From NCBI GenBank assembly GCA_900128395.1, contig LT649249.1:1-61389 (forward strand): 61,389 nucleotides of DNA, written 5' to 3'. A program made the translations under genes and the position numbers. The notes below the pieces were generated by a model, which saw only the letters and a list, made by a program, of their open reading frames with translations, had not been told where the DNA came from and made no database searches. Below are positions 50,345-59,707 of this stretch, in pieces (within the stretch, counting starts at the first letter, position 1; each line of letters opens with the position of its first letter). Source of the DNA: Stramenopiles sp. TOSAG23-2 (taxonomy: Eukaryota > Sar).

Positions 50345-50981
50345 CCTAATTACCTAAAATAATAAGACTAATCACTATATGTTATGAGGCAAGCAGAAGG
50401 TACAGAAACCGGGAAGGAAAAAATTCAAGAGGGGTCTTTAGCAGGAAGAAAAGCAAAAATGATTGTTGAAATTTGTCTATTTACGGTAACACATTGTCAT
50501 TGTCAGCATACTTGAAGAGTGTGTTCATATATTCTTGGGAGTCTGTGTTTTGTGTGTCAGAAATATAAATCATCGATTCCACCTATCACATGACACATAA
50601 TATATACTTGAAAGGAAATTAGAATACTCAAAAAAAACTTTGAAATGAACCTCCTCGTATACTTCTAGTATAAAAACACTACTTTTACTATTAAAAAAAA
50701 AAGAGGTGACGTATCTCGTGAAATTGCAAAAACAAAAAAAGTGGGGAGAATTGCCGTTTTTATCATTATATATATTACTATCATTGTTGAATGATGATAG
50801 AAGAATGTATTCAATATACATACATATATATATATATTATATATGAAAATAGATCTTCATTATATATGGAAGTCATATCGATCGAAAAGATAGGAGAGAA
50901 ATCATATATATATACAATCAGAAAAGATAATATTCATTTCAAACAACGTCAATAAAATGCAGAAAATATCACTAATTAAAC
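50345..50981. other. Intergenic region, no gene
   Basis: AT-rich with a TA run at 50823-50843. No supportable feature. Confidence 0.4.
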
Positions 50982-51179
50982 TTATGAGGCCCGTGCACTC
51001 AAAAGTCGAAATACGTCCTCCCGCTCTTCCTCTTTCTCCTGCAGTGGAGTTTTCTTCGCAACTGTTGTTAGATGGATTTCCTTTGTGTTTGTTTCATCTG
51101 CCACCTCTTTCTCCTGCAGTGGAGTTTTCTTCGCAACTGTTGTTAGATGGATTTCCTTTGTGTTTGTTTCATCTGCCAT
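50982..51179 (-). CDS. Small repeat-containing ORF (65 aa)
   Basis: Starts MADETNTKEIHLTTVAKK and contains a 25-residue block twice in tandem because of a 75-bp in-frame duplication. It ends EEREDVFRLLSARAS. With one copy it would be 40 aa. It is hydrophilic and protein-like, with no known family. It could be a short protein or a 5' exon. Confidence 0.35.
   Translation of the reverse strand: MADETNTKEIHLTTVAKKTPLQEKEVADETNTKEIHLTTVAKKTPLQEKEEEREDVFRLLSARAS
51029..51178. repeat. Exact 75-bp in-frame tandem duplication
   Basis: Copies lie at 51029-51103 and 51104-51178, inside the small minus-strand ORF. This is the shortest of the exact duplications in the window. Confidence 0.95.
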
Positions 51180-51590
51180 TGTTATAAAATGAAAATCTAT
51201 ATTGTTACATTTATCATGTCTGTACACATTTTATATTCCTTTCAATGTATGTTTACCACAAATAATTTCAATAATAATTTAAATTTCTTACGCATTTTAT
51301 TAGGAATTTAGGAGGAGAAAAAATCAACAAAAAAAGGCGGCGCGTCATCTCACACATTTTTAAAAATATCATAAGTATGAATTTTGGTATACTAACATTC
51401 CTACCAATGTGATTTTCCTTTCGCGTCTCACCCCCGATCATTTTTAATTTGTTCATCCAACAAAAATACATGTATACGTATAGACAGTCTCTGTGATATA
51501 TAATATAATCAATTATAAGAAGAAAATACAATAGACAAGGATTATCATAGATATACATGTAAATAAATATAAGAAAGAAAGTTGAGATAT
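51180..51590. other. Divergent intergenic region, no gene
   Basis: AT-rich region upstream of the PAP2-like gene. Nothing else is recognised. Confidence 0.4.
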
Positions 51591-52100
51591 ATGGTATTTT
51601 ACAAAGCCTTGTTAAGGCTTGCAACACCATTGTTATTTATAATATGTTTCATACAAGAAGAAAATGATAGGAAATTATGGATGTTTAGTAGAGGTGTTAT
51701 ACATATAATTATATTATATTTATGTAAATATTTTGCAATTACTGTATTTGGTCCAGGTTTGTGTGGAAGGCCTGAAAATGCGATACATTGTGGTATGTGG
51801 GATAGACCATCACATGAAGACAAACGAAGTGGAATGCCAAGTGGACATTCATGGACGGCTGGTTGTTTTTTTGCTGTATTTATATTATCCACAAAAACTG
51901 GCGTAGTTAATGTATATGCAAAATTGGTTGGAATTTTCTTGGCAATTGTGGTTGCATTATCTCGATTACCACCGAAACAAGTGACTGCGTACATTGCTGC
52001 AACACCAAATGGCGCACATACTATTTTACAAATTCTTGTTGGTTTTTTCGGTGGGATCATTTTAGAAAAGTTATTGGCACCAAATGAATATCTTTTCTAA
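51591..52100 (+). CDS. PAP2-like integral membrane protein (169 aa)
   Basis: Resembles type 2 phosphatidic acid phosphatases. Hydrophobic spans lie near residues 9-21, 33-50, 90-102, 108-124 and 145-158. The C2-like motif PSGHSWTAG sits near residue 83. The C1-like region (GRPENAIHC, MWDRPSHEDKRSG) lacks the standard Lys-x6-Arg-Pro form. The C3-like segment begins LSRLPPKQ, but a His follows at greater spacing (NGAHTILQ), with Gln where Asp is usual. It may therefore be a divergent or inactive phosphatase. The ATG at 51591 is the first in frame. The small size is near that of bacterial or viral PAP2 proteins. Confidence 0.65.
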   Translation: MVFYKALLRLATPLLFIICFIQEENDRKLWMFSRGVIHIIILYLCKYFAITVFGPGLCGRPENAIHCGMWDRPSHEDKRSGMPSGHSWTAGCFFAVFILSTKTGVVNVYAKLVGIFLAIVVALSRLPPKQVTAYIAATPNGAHTILQILVGFFGGIILEKLLAPNEYLF

Positions 52101-52576
52101 TATTTCATCCTAATCTAAATCATAAAATTATAAATATGTGCATATACATACATGGTAAAATGTTGTTGAAGTTGGTAGATATTTTATTGTACTAATATTA
52201 CCAAAAAAATGTATTAAAAAAATATCCGCTTTTCTATTCAAAATAAATCATATATAGATAATTACTAATAATTATTTAAAATGTCCTTCAATATAATTTT
52301 TATTCTATATCTTTTACCATATAATGTCCGACACTATCACCACAAATCATCCCTTTTCTTATAAGTACTTACAAAAGTTCGCGAAGAATGATCGATGAAG
52401 CTGTTGTTGATGTAGAAAAGAATACAAGTTAAAGTTGAAATAAATCATCAAAGAAAGATAAATCACTAGATATATAAGAGTAAAAATACAAGAAAAAACG
52501 AAGAAATATTAATATATAGAGATATAATAATATAGAATATTATATATATTATTATCATTATTATTAATTAAATATA
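52101..52576. other. Intergenic region, no gene
   Basis: AT-rich 3' flank of the PAP2-like gene and 5' flank of the glycoside hydrolase, ending in TAT/ATT-rich sequence. Confidence 0.4.
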
Positions 52577-52750
52577 ATGGGAGCTGCTATATCGACAAAA
52601 GGACGTACAACAGCTAGTGTGTTCACAGTTGGATTGGCATATTATTTATATCATATACATAATATAATGGGAGCTGCTATATCGACAAAAGGACGTACAA
52701 CAGCTAGTGTGTTCACAGTTGGATTGGCATATTATTTATATCATATACAT
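52571..52750. repeat. Exact 90-bp in-frame tandem duplication at the GH3 start
   Basis: Copies lie at 52571-52660 and 52661-52750. Each encodes MGAAISTKGRTTASVF and the start of a membrane anchor. Being in frame, it merely doubles the N-terminus; the ATG at 52667 gives the single-copy form. Confidence 0.95.
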
Positions 52751-55700
52751 TATGGTAAACGTAAGCCAGCTGGTGGTGATTTCCCTGATAAACCGCCAAA
52801 AATTGCAGAAATACCGAAAACGATTGGTCGTAGTATTGATAAATTAATTTATATGTATACATCTACTGGAATTTTAGCAATATTAACATTAGGTTTATCA
52901 CCATTATTACTTGCTGTTGGACTTTTGTACAAGGCATATACAATGACAACGAAAATATTAAATCCAGTAAAGAAGGAAAAATTAACAACAAATGAAATTT
53001 TAAAAAAGATGACATTGGAAGAAAAATGTTTAATGACAGGTGGAAAAACAACATTCGCTACGGGGGGCTGTCCAAGACTTGGTGTACCACCATTGAAATT
53101 TACAGATGGTCCAAGTGGGGCAAGAGGTATGGCCGTAATACCTTTGACTTTGATGCGACGTGGAATTTTCACGGATATTCCTTGGATATCCAAGAAAACT
53201 GAATTTCAAGATCCAAATAAAAATAGTAGAGCATGGTGGTTGAAGCTATTGGAAAAAAATGTACCAGATGCGTTGCTTTTAGGTCCTGGTACATTCGGTA
53301 CGTGTTGCCCATGTGGTACAAGTTTAGCTGCTACGTTTGATCCAAAATTAGCATATGATGTTGGCAATTTGATCGGAAGGGACACCATAACAAAAGGTGC
53401 AAGTGTTATTTTAGGGCCGACGTTGAATTTAACACGAACACCCACAGGTGGTAGAAATTTTGAAGCCTTTGGAGAAGATCCATACCTTGGTGGTATCATG
53501 GGTGTAGAATGGGTAAGAGGTGCACAAAGTGTCCAAGGTGTTGCTGCATGTGGTAAACATTTTGCATGTAATGAATTTGAACGTTTACGAATGGTAACAG
53601 ATAGCAGGGTAAACAAAAGACCGTTGCATGAATTATATTTGCGTCATTTTGAAATGCTTGTGAAGGACGGTGGTGTGAAATGTTTGATGACTGGGTATAA
53701 TAAAACAAACGGCACGTACATGTGTAGCAATAAACCATTGTTAGATAAAATTCTAAGGCAAACGTGGGGATTTGAAGGTGTAGTTATGTCTGATTGGGGT
53801 GGTACACATGATACTGTTGGAAGTGCATATGGTAATTTATTAGATTTAGAAATGCCAGGTCCTGTGTTTGAACGTGGCCAAAAATTGATTGATGCAGTAA
53901 ATAATGGTAAAATATCAATAGATCACATCGATAAGCATGTAGAACGTATGTTAAATTTAACAGAAGATTTAAAAGGAAAAATGGGACCTGGAACAAAAGT
54001 TGAATTTTCCAACGAATTGCCAGGGCCAAATGAACCGGAAGATATTGAATTGTTGCGAAAGATAAGTCGTGAAAGTTTAGTTTTATTGAAGAACAAAGAT
54101 GAGACATTACCATTGGAAAAAGATGGTAATATCGATATCACATTATATGGGCCAAATGCGGTCAATTACAGTATTACAGGAGGTGGAAGTGTGGAAACAT
54201 TACCACCAACGCCAGTATCAATAGAATCTGCATTTAAAGATGCATTTCCAAATGCAAACGTGACGGTACAAGATTTTTCTGATGTGGACTTGGAAATAGC
54301 AAATATGCGAAATTTCACTCCATTTTTAGTAGAAATTTTCGATTCGCCTACATACATGGAATCAAGTGCAAATTGCTTAGGAAGTTTAACATTGAAGGAA
54401 GGTATGTTATTGTGCCCAACGTTACGATTGATTACATGGTCCTTACTGGCACCAGGACTTTTTCCAACTGCTGTGTATGATAAGGCAGGAGCTAAAGTTT
54501 CAACAAAGTTAAAAAAATGTTCAACCACAAAACAGATAAAACGACATGCGTTTGAATTTGGTGCATCTGGTCCGGCACGATTATCAGTGGATGGAAAAAT
54601 TATTGCTACAACACCAAGTGATTATGCTCAAACAGACGTGATTGGGTGGGCAAATTGGGGGATGAATTGCAAAGGTATTGTTTGTACTATAGATTTAGAT
54701 GATTCCGTGGAGCATGATGTTGTTATTGAATGGAAAGCACATAATTGTTTAACTGAAAACAAACGATTAATGGAAGGATTTGGTCCACAAATGCGTGGCG
54801 GGGCTTGCCCATTTGGATTTGAATTGAAACATAAAAGCGAAAGTCTATCTGAAATTAGATTAAAAGCAGCAGCAGTGCAAGCTGCTAAATCTAAGTATAA
54901 TGTCCTATTAGTCGGGCGCCAATCTATGGAAGAAACGGAAATGTTTGATGTCGAGTCCATGAAATTAGGGCAAGGTCAAATTGATTTAATACGTACTGTC
55001 GGTGAGGCATCGAAGCGTAATGGAAATAAGATAAAAGCAGCAGCAGTGCAAGCTGCTAAATCTAAGTATAATGTCCTATTAGTCGGGCGCCAATCTATGG
55101 AAGAAACGGAAATGTTTGATGTCGAGTCCATGAAATTAGGGCAAGGTCAAATTGATTTAATACGTACTGTCGGTGAGGCATCGAAGCGTAATGGAAATAA
55201 GACTATTGTTTTGATTAATGCCGGTACACCAGTTGAAATGCCATCATGGGTTGATCATGCAGATAGTATTATGCAAATTTGGTTTGGGGGTCAAGAAGGT
55301 CCAAAGGCATTGGCATCCGTAATAAATGGTTCATATTCCCCAGTTGGTAAATTGATAGTATTATGCAAATTTGGTTTGGGGGTCAAGAAGGTCCAAAGGC
55401 ATTGGCATCCGTAATAAATGGTTCATATTCCCCAGTTGGTAAATTGCCATTTACGGTGCCGAAAAAGTTTGAAGATAATCCAACCTATACAGAAGATGGG
55501 CGTCGTTTCCCAGGTATTGATTATTGTTGTTACTTTGAGGAAGATCTGGATATTGGATATCGTTATTATGATCGTCCTAGTAACCAATCAAAAATTATGT
55601 ATCCATTTGGTTTTGGATTATCTTATAGTAAATTTCAAGTAAAAGGTAAATCATGCGAACCAAAGATATTAAATGTACAAAATGCAAAAGATACTTCAGT

Positions 55701-56010
55701 GAAAGTTTCCATAGATATTAAAAATGTTGGAACATATGAAGCCGCTGATGTTGTACAAATTTATATACATAATTTAAATTCTAAAAGTAATGATTTCAGC
55801 CATCCAGAAAAAGAATTGAAAGCATTTCAAAAAGTATGGTTAAAACCAAATGAATCGAAAGTAATTACTATCGAATTAAATGTACAAAAAGCGTTTGAGT
55901 TTTATAACGATAAAATTGATCAATGGGTAGTTGAAAGTGGTAAATATACTTTATCTATTGGCACATCAGCGAGTGATATAATTGATCAATACAATGTTAA
56001 AATTGAATGA
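52577..56010 (+). CDS. Glycoside hydrolase family 3 beta-glucosidase with PA14-like insert
   Basis: Hydrolyses beta-linked glucosides. The N-terminus carries a hydrophobic anchor (duplicated) and a second hydrophobic stretch at about 95-117. The GH3 TIM barrel includes KFTDGPSGARG and GGRNFEAFGEDPYLGG. The nucleophile region is VVMSDWGGTHD near 404. A PA14-like segment interrupts the second domain (about 630-760), as in some fungal and bacterial enzymes. The C-terminal fibronectin-III-like domain starts after MYPFGFGLSYSKF. A 171-bp in-frame duplication (54861-55202) repeats 57 residues. A 92-bp out-of-frame one (55262-55445) breaks the gene, so the first frame ends at 55414. Removing one 92-bp copy restores 1113 codons; single-copy everywhere gives 1026. 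An endomembrane or surface location is likely. Confidence 0.88.
54861..55202. repeat. Exact 171-bp in-frame tandem duplication in the GH3 gene
   Basis: Copies lie at 54861-55031 and 55032-55202. It repeats 57 residues of the second catalytic domain, including LLVGRQSMEETEMFD. A doubled block is unlikely to fold normally. AGGT at 54973-54976 would permit splicing of one copy. Confidence 0.95.
55262..55445. repeat. Exact 92-bp frame-breaking tandem duplication in the GH3 gene
   Basis: Copies lie at 55262-55353 and 55354-55445. AGGT at 55297-55300 recurs 92 bp later. Intron 55299-55390 would exactly restore the frame. Confidence 0.95.
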
Positions 56011-56011
56011 A

Positions 56012-56207
56012 AATGAGATGAAAATGAAAAGAAGGCGGGGTGTTTGTGTGTATGTAAAACAAGATATAAAATACATATATCATAGCACCACACACACAAA
56101 TAAAAATTTAATGAGATGAAAATGAAAAGAAGGCGGGGTGTTTGTGTGTATGTAAAACAAGATATAAAATACATATATCATAGCACCACACACACAAATA
56201 AAAATTT
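56012..56207. repeat. Exact 98-bp tandem duplication in the GH3 3' flank
   Basis: Copies lie at 56012-56109 and 56110-56207, directly after the stop codon. It includes a GTGTGTGT-type word and a CACACACA-type word. No coding effect. Confidence 0.95.
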
Positions 56208-56449
56208 ATACGAGTTCGTACATGAGTAAATTGGAAAGTTATTATAAACGATATGATGTAAAATACGCATGGCTCTCGCTCTATGTATATATGTATATTT
56301 TACTGTGGTGTAAAAGGCGTAAACGTATTTCTTACGCGTTTAGTATTTAAAATACACGGAATAATTTTTTACTAGAAGTACTCTCTCATTATATATCATT
56401 TACGTAGGTATCATATTTTTAAAATATTTTATTTTATTAATTAATTTTT
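56208..56449. other. Convergent intergenic stretch
   Basis: AT-rich sequence between the GH3 and COMMD6 3' ends. No gene is seen. Confidence 0.4.
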
Positions 56450-57110
56450 TTATAAAGTATCTAATAAATCTTGCATCGATCTAACACCAGATTGAAATTT
56501 TTGAAATTCTTCCATATCCATCTCAACGTGATGAGCAACTGTTTTATCATTTGTTGCTATGCGTATCTAATAAATCTTGCATCGATCTAACACCAGATTG
56601 AAATTTTTGAAATTCTTCCATATCCATCTCAACGTGATGAGCAACTGTTTTATCATTTGTTGCTATGCGAAATACTAAAGATACAAAAGGCTTTCCAAGA
56701 TTCTTGCAATTAGAAGATTCCATTGCAACACCTAATTTCCACTCTAGACCGACAAATCTACCAACGCCAACATTTTTTACATCTTCCTTATCCTTTGTTG
56801 TTTTCCCGTCTCGATTTCCAAGATATTCTTTCCAACTATTTGTTATACACTCTACTGATTGTTCATTTAACCCGGTTGTTTTTTTCAACACAGTTGACAA
56901 CCCAGCGCTATCTGTAACATTATTTAATTTAGCACCACGATATATATGACATAATCCTGACAATATTTGATTCCCTGTAACACTTTCTGGACTATTTAAG
57001 ATATTTAAAGCTTGAATAGTTAAATGTGCTAAATCTTCTTGTTTCTCTTGGTTAATCGTATTCACCGCACTATGAAATGCTGGGCGTGATGCGTTGATAT
57101 AATCTTCCAT
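56450..57110 (-). CDS. COMMD6: COMM domain protein, COMMD6-like
   Basis: COMMD proteins form the decameric Commander scaffold used in endosomal recycling with the CCC/Retriever complexes. The C-terminal COMM domain is clear: GLEWKLGVAMESSNCKNLGK with the family Trp, then FVSLVFRI, and EEFQKFQSGVRSMQDLLD. The WKLGVA...SS..C..L form is closest to COMMD6. Residues 1-110 form the helical N-terminal domain, which human COMMD6 largely lacks. A 106-bp duplication (56457-56668) changes the end: as read it stops at 56547 (LLDTHSNK), while the single-copy version ends LLDTL at TAA 56450-56452 with 184 aa. The listed span includes one extra copy. Confidence 0.85.
56457..56668. repeat. Exact 106-bp tandem duplication at the COMMD6 end
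   Basis: Copies lie at 56457-56562 and 56563-56668. They cover the last ~34 codons. The duplication changes only the final residues of the protein. No AGGT is present on the coding strand. Confidence 0.95.
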
Positions 57111-57158
57111 TGTGAATACACCGAATATAATAAGAGATTAAAAATAATAACAAATAGA

Positions 57159-57362
57159 AATGTATCAATAGCATTTGAATATATAGTTTCATCTCATGTA
57201 CATCTATATCTATATCTATGATATATAGATATTAATCGTGCAATTTGTTGTTGTTGCAATAATGTATCAATAGCATTTGAATATATAGTTTCATCTCATG
57301 TACATCTATATCTATATCTATGATATATAGATATTAATCGTGCAATTTGTTGTTGTTGCAAT
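57159..57362. repeat. Exact 102-bp tandem duplication upstream of COMMD6
   Basis: Copies lie at 57159-57260 and 57261-57362. The unit contains TATATC/GATATA hairpin-prone sequence and GTTGTTGTTGCAAT. Non-coding. Confidence 0.95.
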
Positions 57363-57377
57363 TATTATTCATTTCCA

Positions 57378-57692
57378 TTAGAGATTTGTAAAAATTATTG
57401 TGATTATAAGGAAATACCATTAGTGATGAGTATTACATAGGATAATCATGTACTTGTTTGTTTTTAACACTACAATTATTAGAGATTTGTAATTTGTAAA
57501 AAATATTTATAAGGAAATACCATTAGCGATGAGTATTACATCGGATAATCTTGTACTTGTTTGTTTTTAACACTACCATAGATTTGTAATTTGTAAAAAA
57601 TAATATTATTGTGATTTATAAGGAAATACCATTAGCGATGAGCGATGAGTATTACATCGGATAATCTTGTACTTGTTTGTTTTTAACACTAC
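57378..57692. repeat. Three diverged ~105-bp tandem repeats
   Basis: The core GGAAATACCATTAG..GATGAGTATTACAT..GGATAATC.TGTACTTGTTTGTTTTTAACACTAC occurs near 57410, 57513 and 57621. The units differ by substitutions, indels and a small internal duplication (GCGATGAGCGATGAG). Divergence shows these are genuine old repeats rather than assembly doubling. Confidence 0.9.
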
Positions 57693-57887
57693 GTGCATAT
57701 TAGCATGCATATACCAGGTATTAAAAAAATGTAGATGTATTTATTATTATTTATTTTTGACAAAAATATATATTTAAAACAAATTAGTTTTACATAGTTA
57801 TACATATCATCCATCCATATACAATTTTGATGTTATACGTACCCTTCATTTTTTTTAAAGCATTGAGTTCTATTTATTTAAATCAAC

Positions 57888-58109
57888 TTTTTTTTTCTAT
57901 ATGATGCAAGGGAAAATTAAAATTGTGAATGGGAATGTTGTAAGGGAAGGGGATGATATTGAAACGGGTTCTACAACTAATGCAAATAATAATAATAATT
58001 TTTTTTTCTATATGATGCAAGGGAAAATTAAAATTGTGAATGGGAATGTTGTAAGGGAAGGGGATGATATTGAAACGGGTTCTACAACTAATGCAAATAA
58101 TAATAATAA
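57888..58109. repeat. Exact 111-bp in-frame tandem duplication at the SelK-like gene start
   Basis: Copies lie at 57888-57998 and 57999-58109. Each carries the ATG and the first ~33 codons. The single-copy start is the ATG at 58012; reading from 57901 doubles the N-terminus. Confidence 0.95.
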
Positions 58110-58606
58110 TGCAAATAATAATAATAATTTTGTAAATAATTTATCGAACTATCATAAAGGTGCAATAGCTTTTTTAATATGTATGGCATTGTTTGGTATG
58201 CGGGTAGCATTTCCATTGTTAATGATGTTTGTTTTGTATAATGTATATCTATCATCATCGTCTTCATCATCATCAAATGGTATAAATGTTCCGTCTTCTT
58301 TTCGATCTTTTTTCAATAGTACATCAGGTAATAATAATAATAATCGAAGAACTACTACTACTTTTGTATAATGTATATCTATCATCATCGTCTTCATCAT
58401 CATCAAATGGTATAAATGTTCCGTCTTCTTTTCGATCTTTTTTCAATAGTACATCAGGTAATAATAATAATAATCGAAGAACTACTACTACTACCAGTGG
58501 TCGAAGAAATAATAATGGAAGAGGTGGTGGTGGTGCGAATATACGTACAGTTAGTGATTTACCTAAACCTCCACCATCCTCATGATCCAGAGGTAGTGGC
58601 TGTTAA
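58012..58606 (+). CDS. SELENOK: Selenoprotein K-like protein with in-frame UGA (Sec)
   Basis: SelK is a small ER-membrane selenoprotein linked to ER-associated degradation and palmitoylation. The N-terminus (KIKIVNGNVV) resembles the SelK start. One membrane span lies at about residues 45-72. A Ser/Asn/Arg-rich linker leads to a Gly/Arg-rich tail (GRRNNNGRGGGG) and IRTVSDLPKPPPSS directly before TGA at 58583-58585. That order, with Pro-Pro-Pro just before Sec near the C-terminus, is the SelK pattern. Reading the UGA as Sec adds U-S-R-G-S-G-C before TAA at 58604. A SECIS-type element lies 175 nt downstream. A 130-bp duplication (58232-58491) breaks the frame; with one copy there are exactly 154 codons. 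If UGA is a plain stop, the protein has 147 residues. Confidence 0.72.
58232..58491. repeat. Exact 130-bp frame-breaking tandem duplication in the SelK-like gene
   Basis: Copies lie at 58232-58361 and 58362-58491. AGGTAATAAT at 58326 is an excellent donor sequence and recurs 130 bp later after CATCAG. Intron 58328-58457 would remove exactly one copy. Confidence 0.95.
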
Positions 58607-58636
58607 AATTTCTTTATAAAGAAAACAGTCACTACC
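58592..58636 (+). promoter_or_regulatory. Hairpin 6 nt after the UGA (possible Sec-redefinition element)
   Basis: GGTAGTGGCTGT (58592-58603) pairs with ACAGTCACTACC (58625-58636): 11 Watson-Crick pairs and one G-U. The loop contains a further palindrome, TTTCTTTATAAAGAAA (58609-58624). Selenocysteine redefinition elements in other genes begin about 6 nt after UGA, as here. It could instead be a chance hairpin or an RNA 3'-end signal. Confidence 0.5.
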
Positions 58637-58757
58637 ATTGTCGATAATAACAGTATTATTATATATATCTCTCTAAAAAGAGATATAAAAAATATAAAAA
58701 CGATTTGATAAGATGCATTCATATCATATGATGTGTATAAATCAAATCACAGACACA

Positions 58758-58808
58758 ATGACGTCTTTTATTACGAAAGATAACAAAAAAACGTAATAAG
58801 AGACTGAG
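58758..58808 (+). promoter_or_regulatory. SECIS-type selenocysteine insertion element
   Basis: ATGA (58758-58761) is followed by a 13-bp helix: 58763-58775 with 58792-58804, 12 Watson-Crick pairs and one U-G. The 16-nt apical loop begins AAA. The 3' side continues TGAG (58805-58808), giving the tandem sheared G-A/A-G core of eukaryotic SECIS. The shape is form I. The spacing from ATGA to the apical AA (14 nt) is slightly long, and the lower helix is weak. Confidence 0.75.
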
Positions 58809-58888
58809 AAAGTTTTTATAAAAAATATTCTAAAAATTGCTATGTTGCCTATATATTATATATATATATATGTAAAAAAATATATGTT

Positions 58889-59524
58889 TTAATTTTTAGT
58901 ATTTAATGTAGACCCTTCGGTATATCCAAAATGTTCCATATTTTTCGTCGTAACATTCAATGTCACTTTTACAATCCCATGTGATTTCACTCTTGTTACT
59001 TCACGATCATTATTACGTGCTGCAAATTTTGTATCTCTAAATTCAGCTGGAGCACTTAATAACCAACCTAAAAATTCTTGAAGTGGTGATGAGGCAATCG
59101 GTGCAAACATATGGACATACCTAGTATATTTACCGGCACGCGTCGGCAATAAGACTGCTCCGTAACCTACACAATTTCCTTTTTTATTATCTTGAACTGT
59201 TAAAACTAAACGTGGCCAACCATATGCATTTGTTGTTGAAAATGTGGCGGCTATTGGAAAATTCCATACAACGGTTGCACCAGATTTCCTGGAATGATCA
59301 TTAATGGAATATTGACTATCATTTGTTGCTAATGCTGGACCTTCTTGTATCCTCCAATCAGGGCCATATGAGAAATCATATGTACATGCCAATGGCTCTT
59401 CGCCACGAAACGAACCACTTTGTACTTGCCCCGTTACATGCAAATATATATTTTTTGGTCCTTTTGGTTGTAATTTCTCAGCACTTAATCGTAATCGTTG
59501 CCTTGCTATAATATCTTGCGCCAT
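58889..59524 (-). CDS. B9D1: B9 domain-containing protein 1 (B9D1, MKS complex)
   Basis: B9D1 is a C2-like B9-domain protein of the MKS complex that, with MKS1 and B9D2, gates the ciliary transition zone. The 211-aa protein is essentially all B9 domain. Diagnostic stretches include HVTGQVQSGSF near 30, TYDFSYGPDWRI near 48, VVWNFPIAATFSTTNAYGWP near 85, GYGAVLLP near 119, the PLQEFLGWL region near 143, and REVTRVKSHGIVKVTLNV near 174. The length is close to animal B9D1. Its start ATG lies in a 108-bp tandem duplication that extends upstream and does not harm the frame. It is divergent from the TMEM107 gene. Confidence 0.93.
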   Translation of the reverse strand: MAQDIIARQRLRLSAEKLQPKGPKNIYLHVTGQVQSGSFRGEEPLACTYDFSYGPDWRIQEGPALATNDSQYSINDHSRKSGATVVWNFPIAATFSTTNAYGWPRLVLTVQDNKKGNCVGYGAVLLPTRAGKYTRYVHMFAPIASSPLQEFLGWLLSAPAEFRDTKFAARNNDREVTRVKSHGIVKVTLNVTTKNMEHFGYTEGSTLNTKN

Positions 59525-59707
59525 GGTATATATATATATATATCTACCTAAAAAAAATTATTATCTATATATCTATCTATATATATATATATATATAATT
59601 AATCGTTGCCTTGCTATAATATCTTGCGCCATGGTATATATATATATATATCTACCTAAAAAAAATTATTATCTATATATCTATCTATATATATATATAT
59701 ATATAAT
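59492..59707. repeat. Exact 108-bp tandem duplication at the B9D1 start
   Basis: Copies lie at 59492-59599 and 59600-59707. They contain the first ~11 codons of B9D1 and a TA-rich leader. The inner copy (ATG 59524) serves the gene. Confidence 0.95.

Larger units (their letters stand above)
57111..57887. other. Divergent intergenic region packed with tandem repeats
   Basis: Promoter region between COMMD6 and the selenoprotein K-like gene. It contains one exact 102-bp duplication and three diverged ~105-bp repeats, listed separately. No other gene is seen. Confidence 0.5.

Noticed and set aside
58592-58645. The hairpin after the UGA as the SECIS itself
   Set aside because: ATGA and GA are not adjacent to the helix and the apical AA is misplaced. 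The element at 58758-58808 fits far better.
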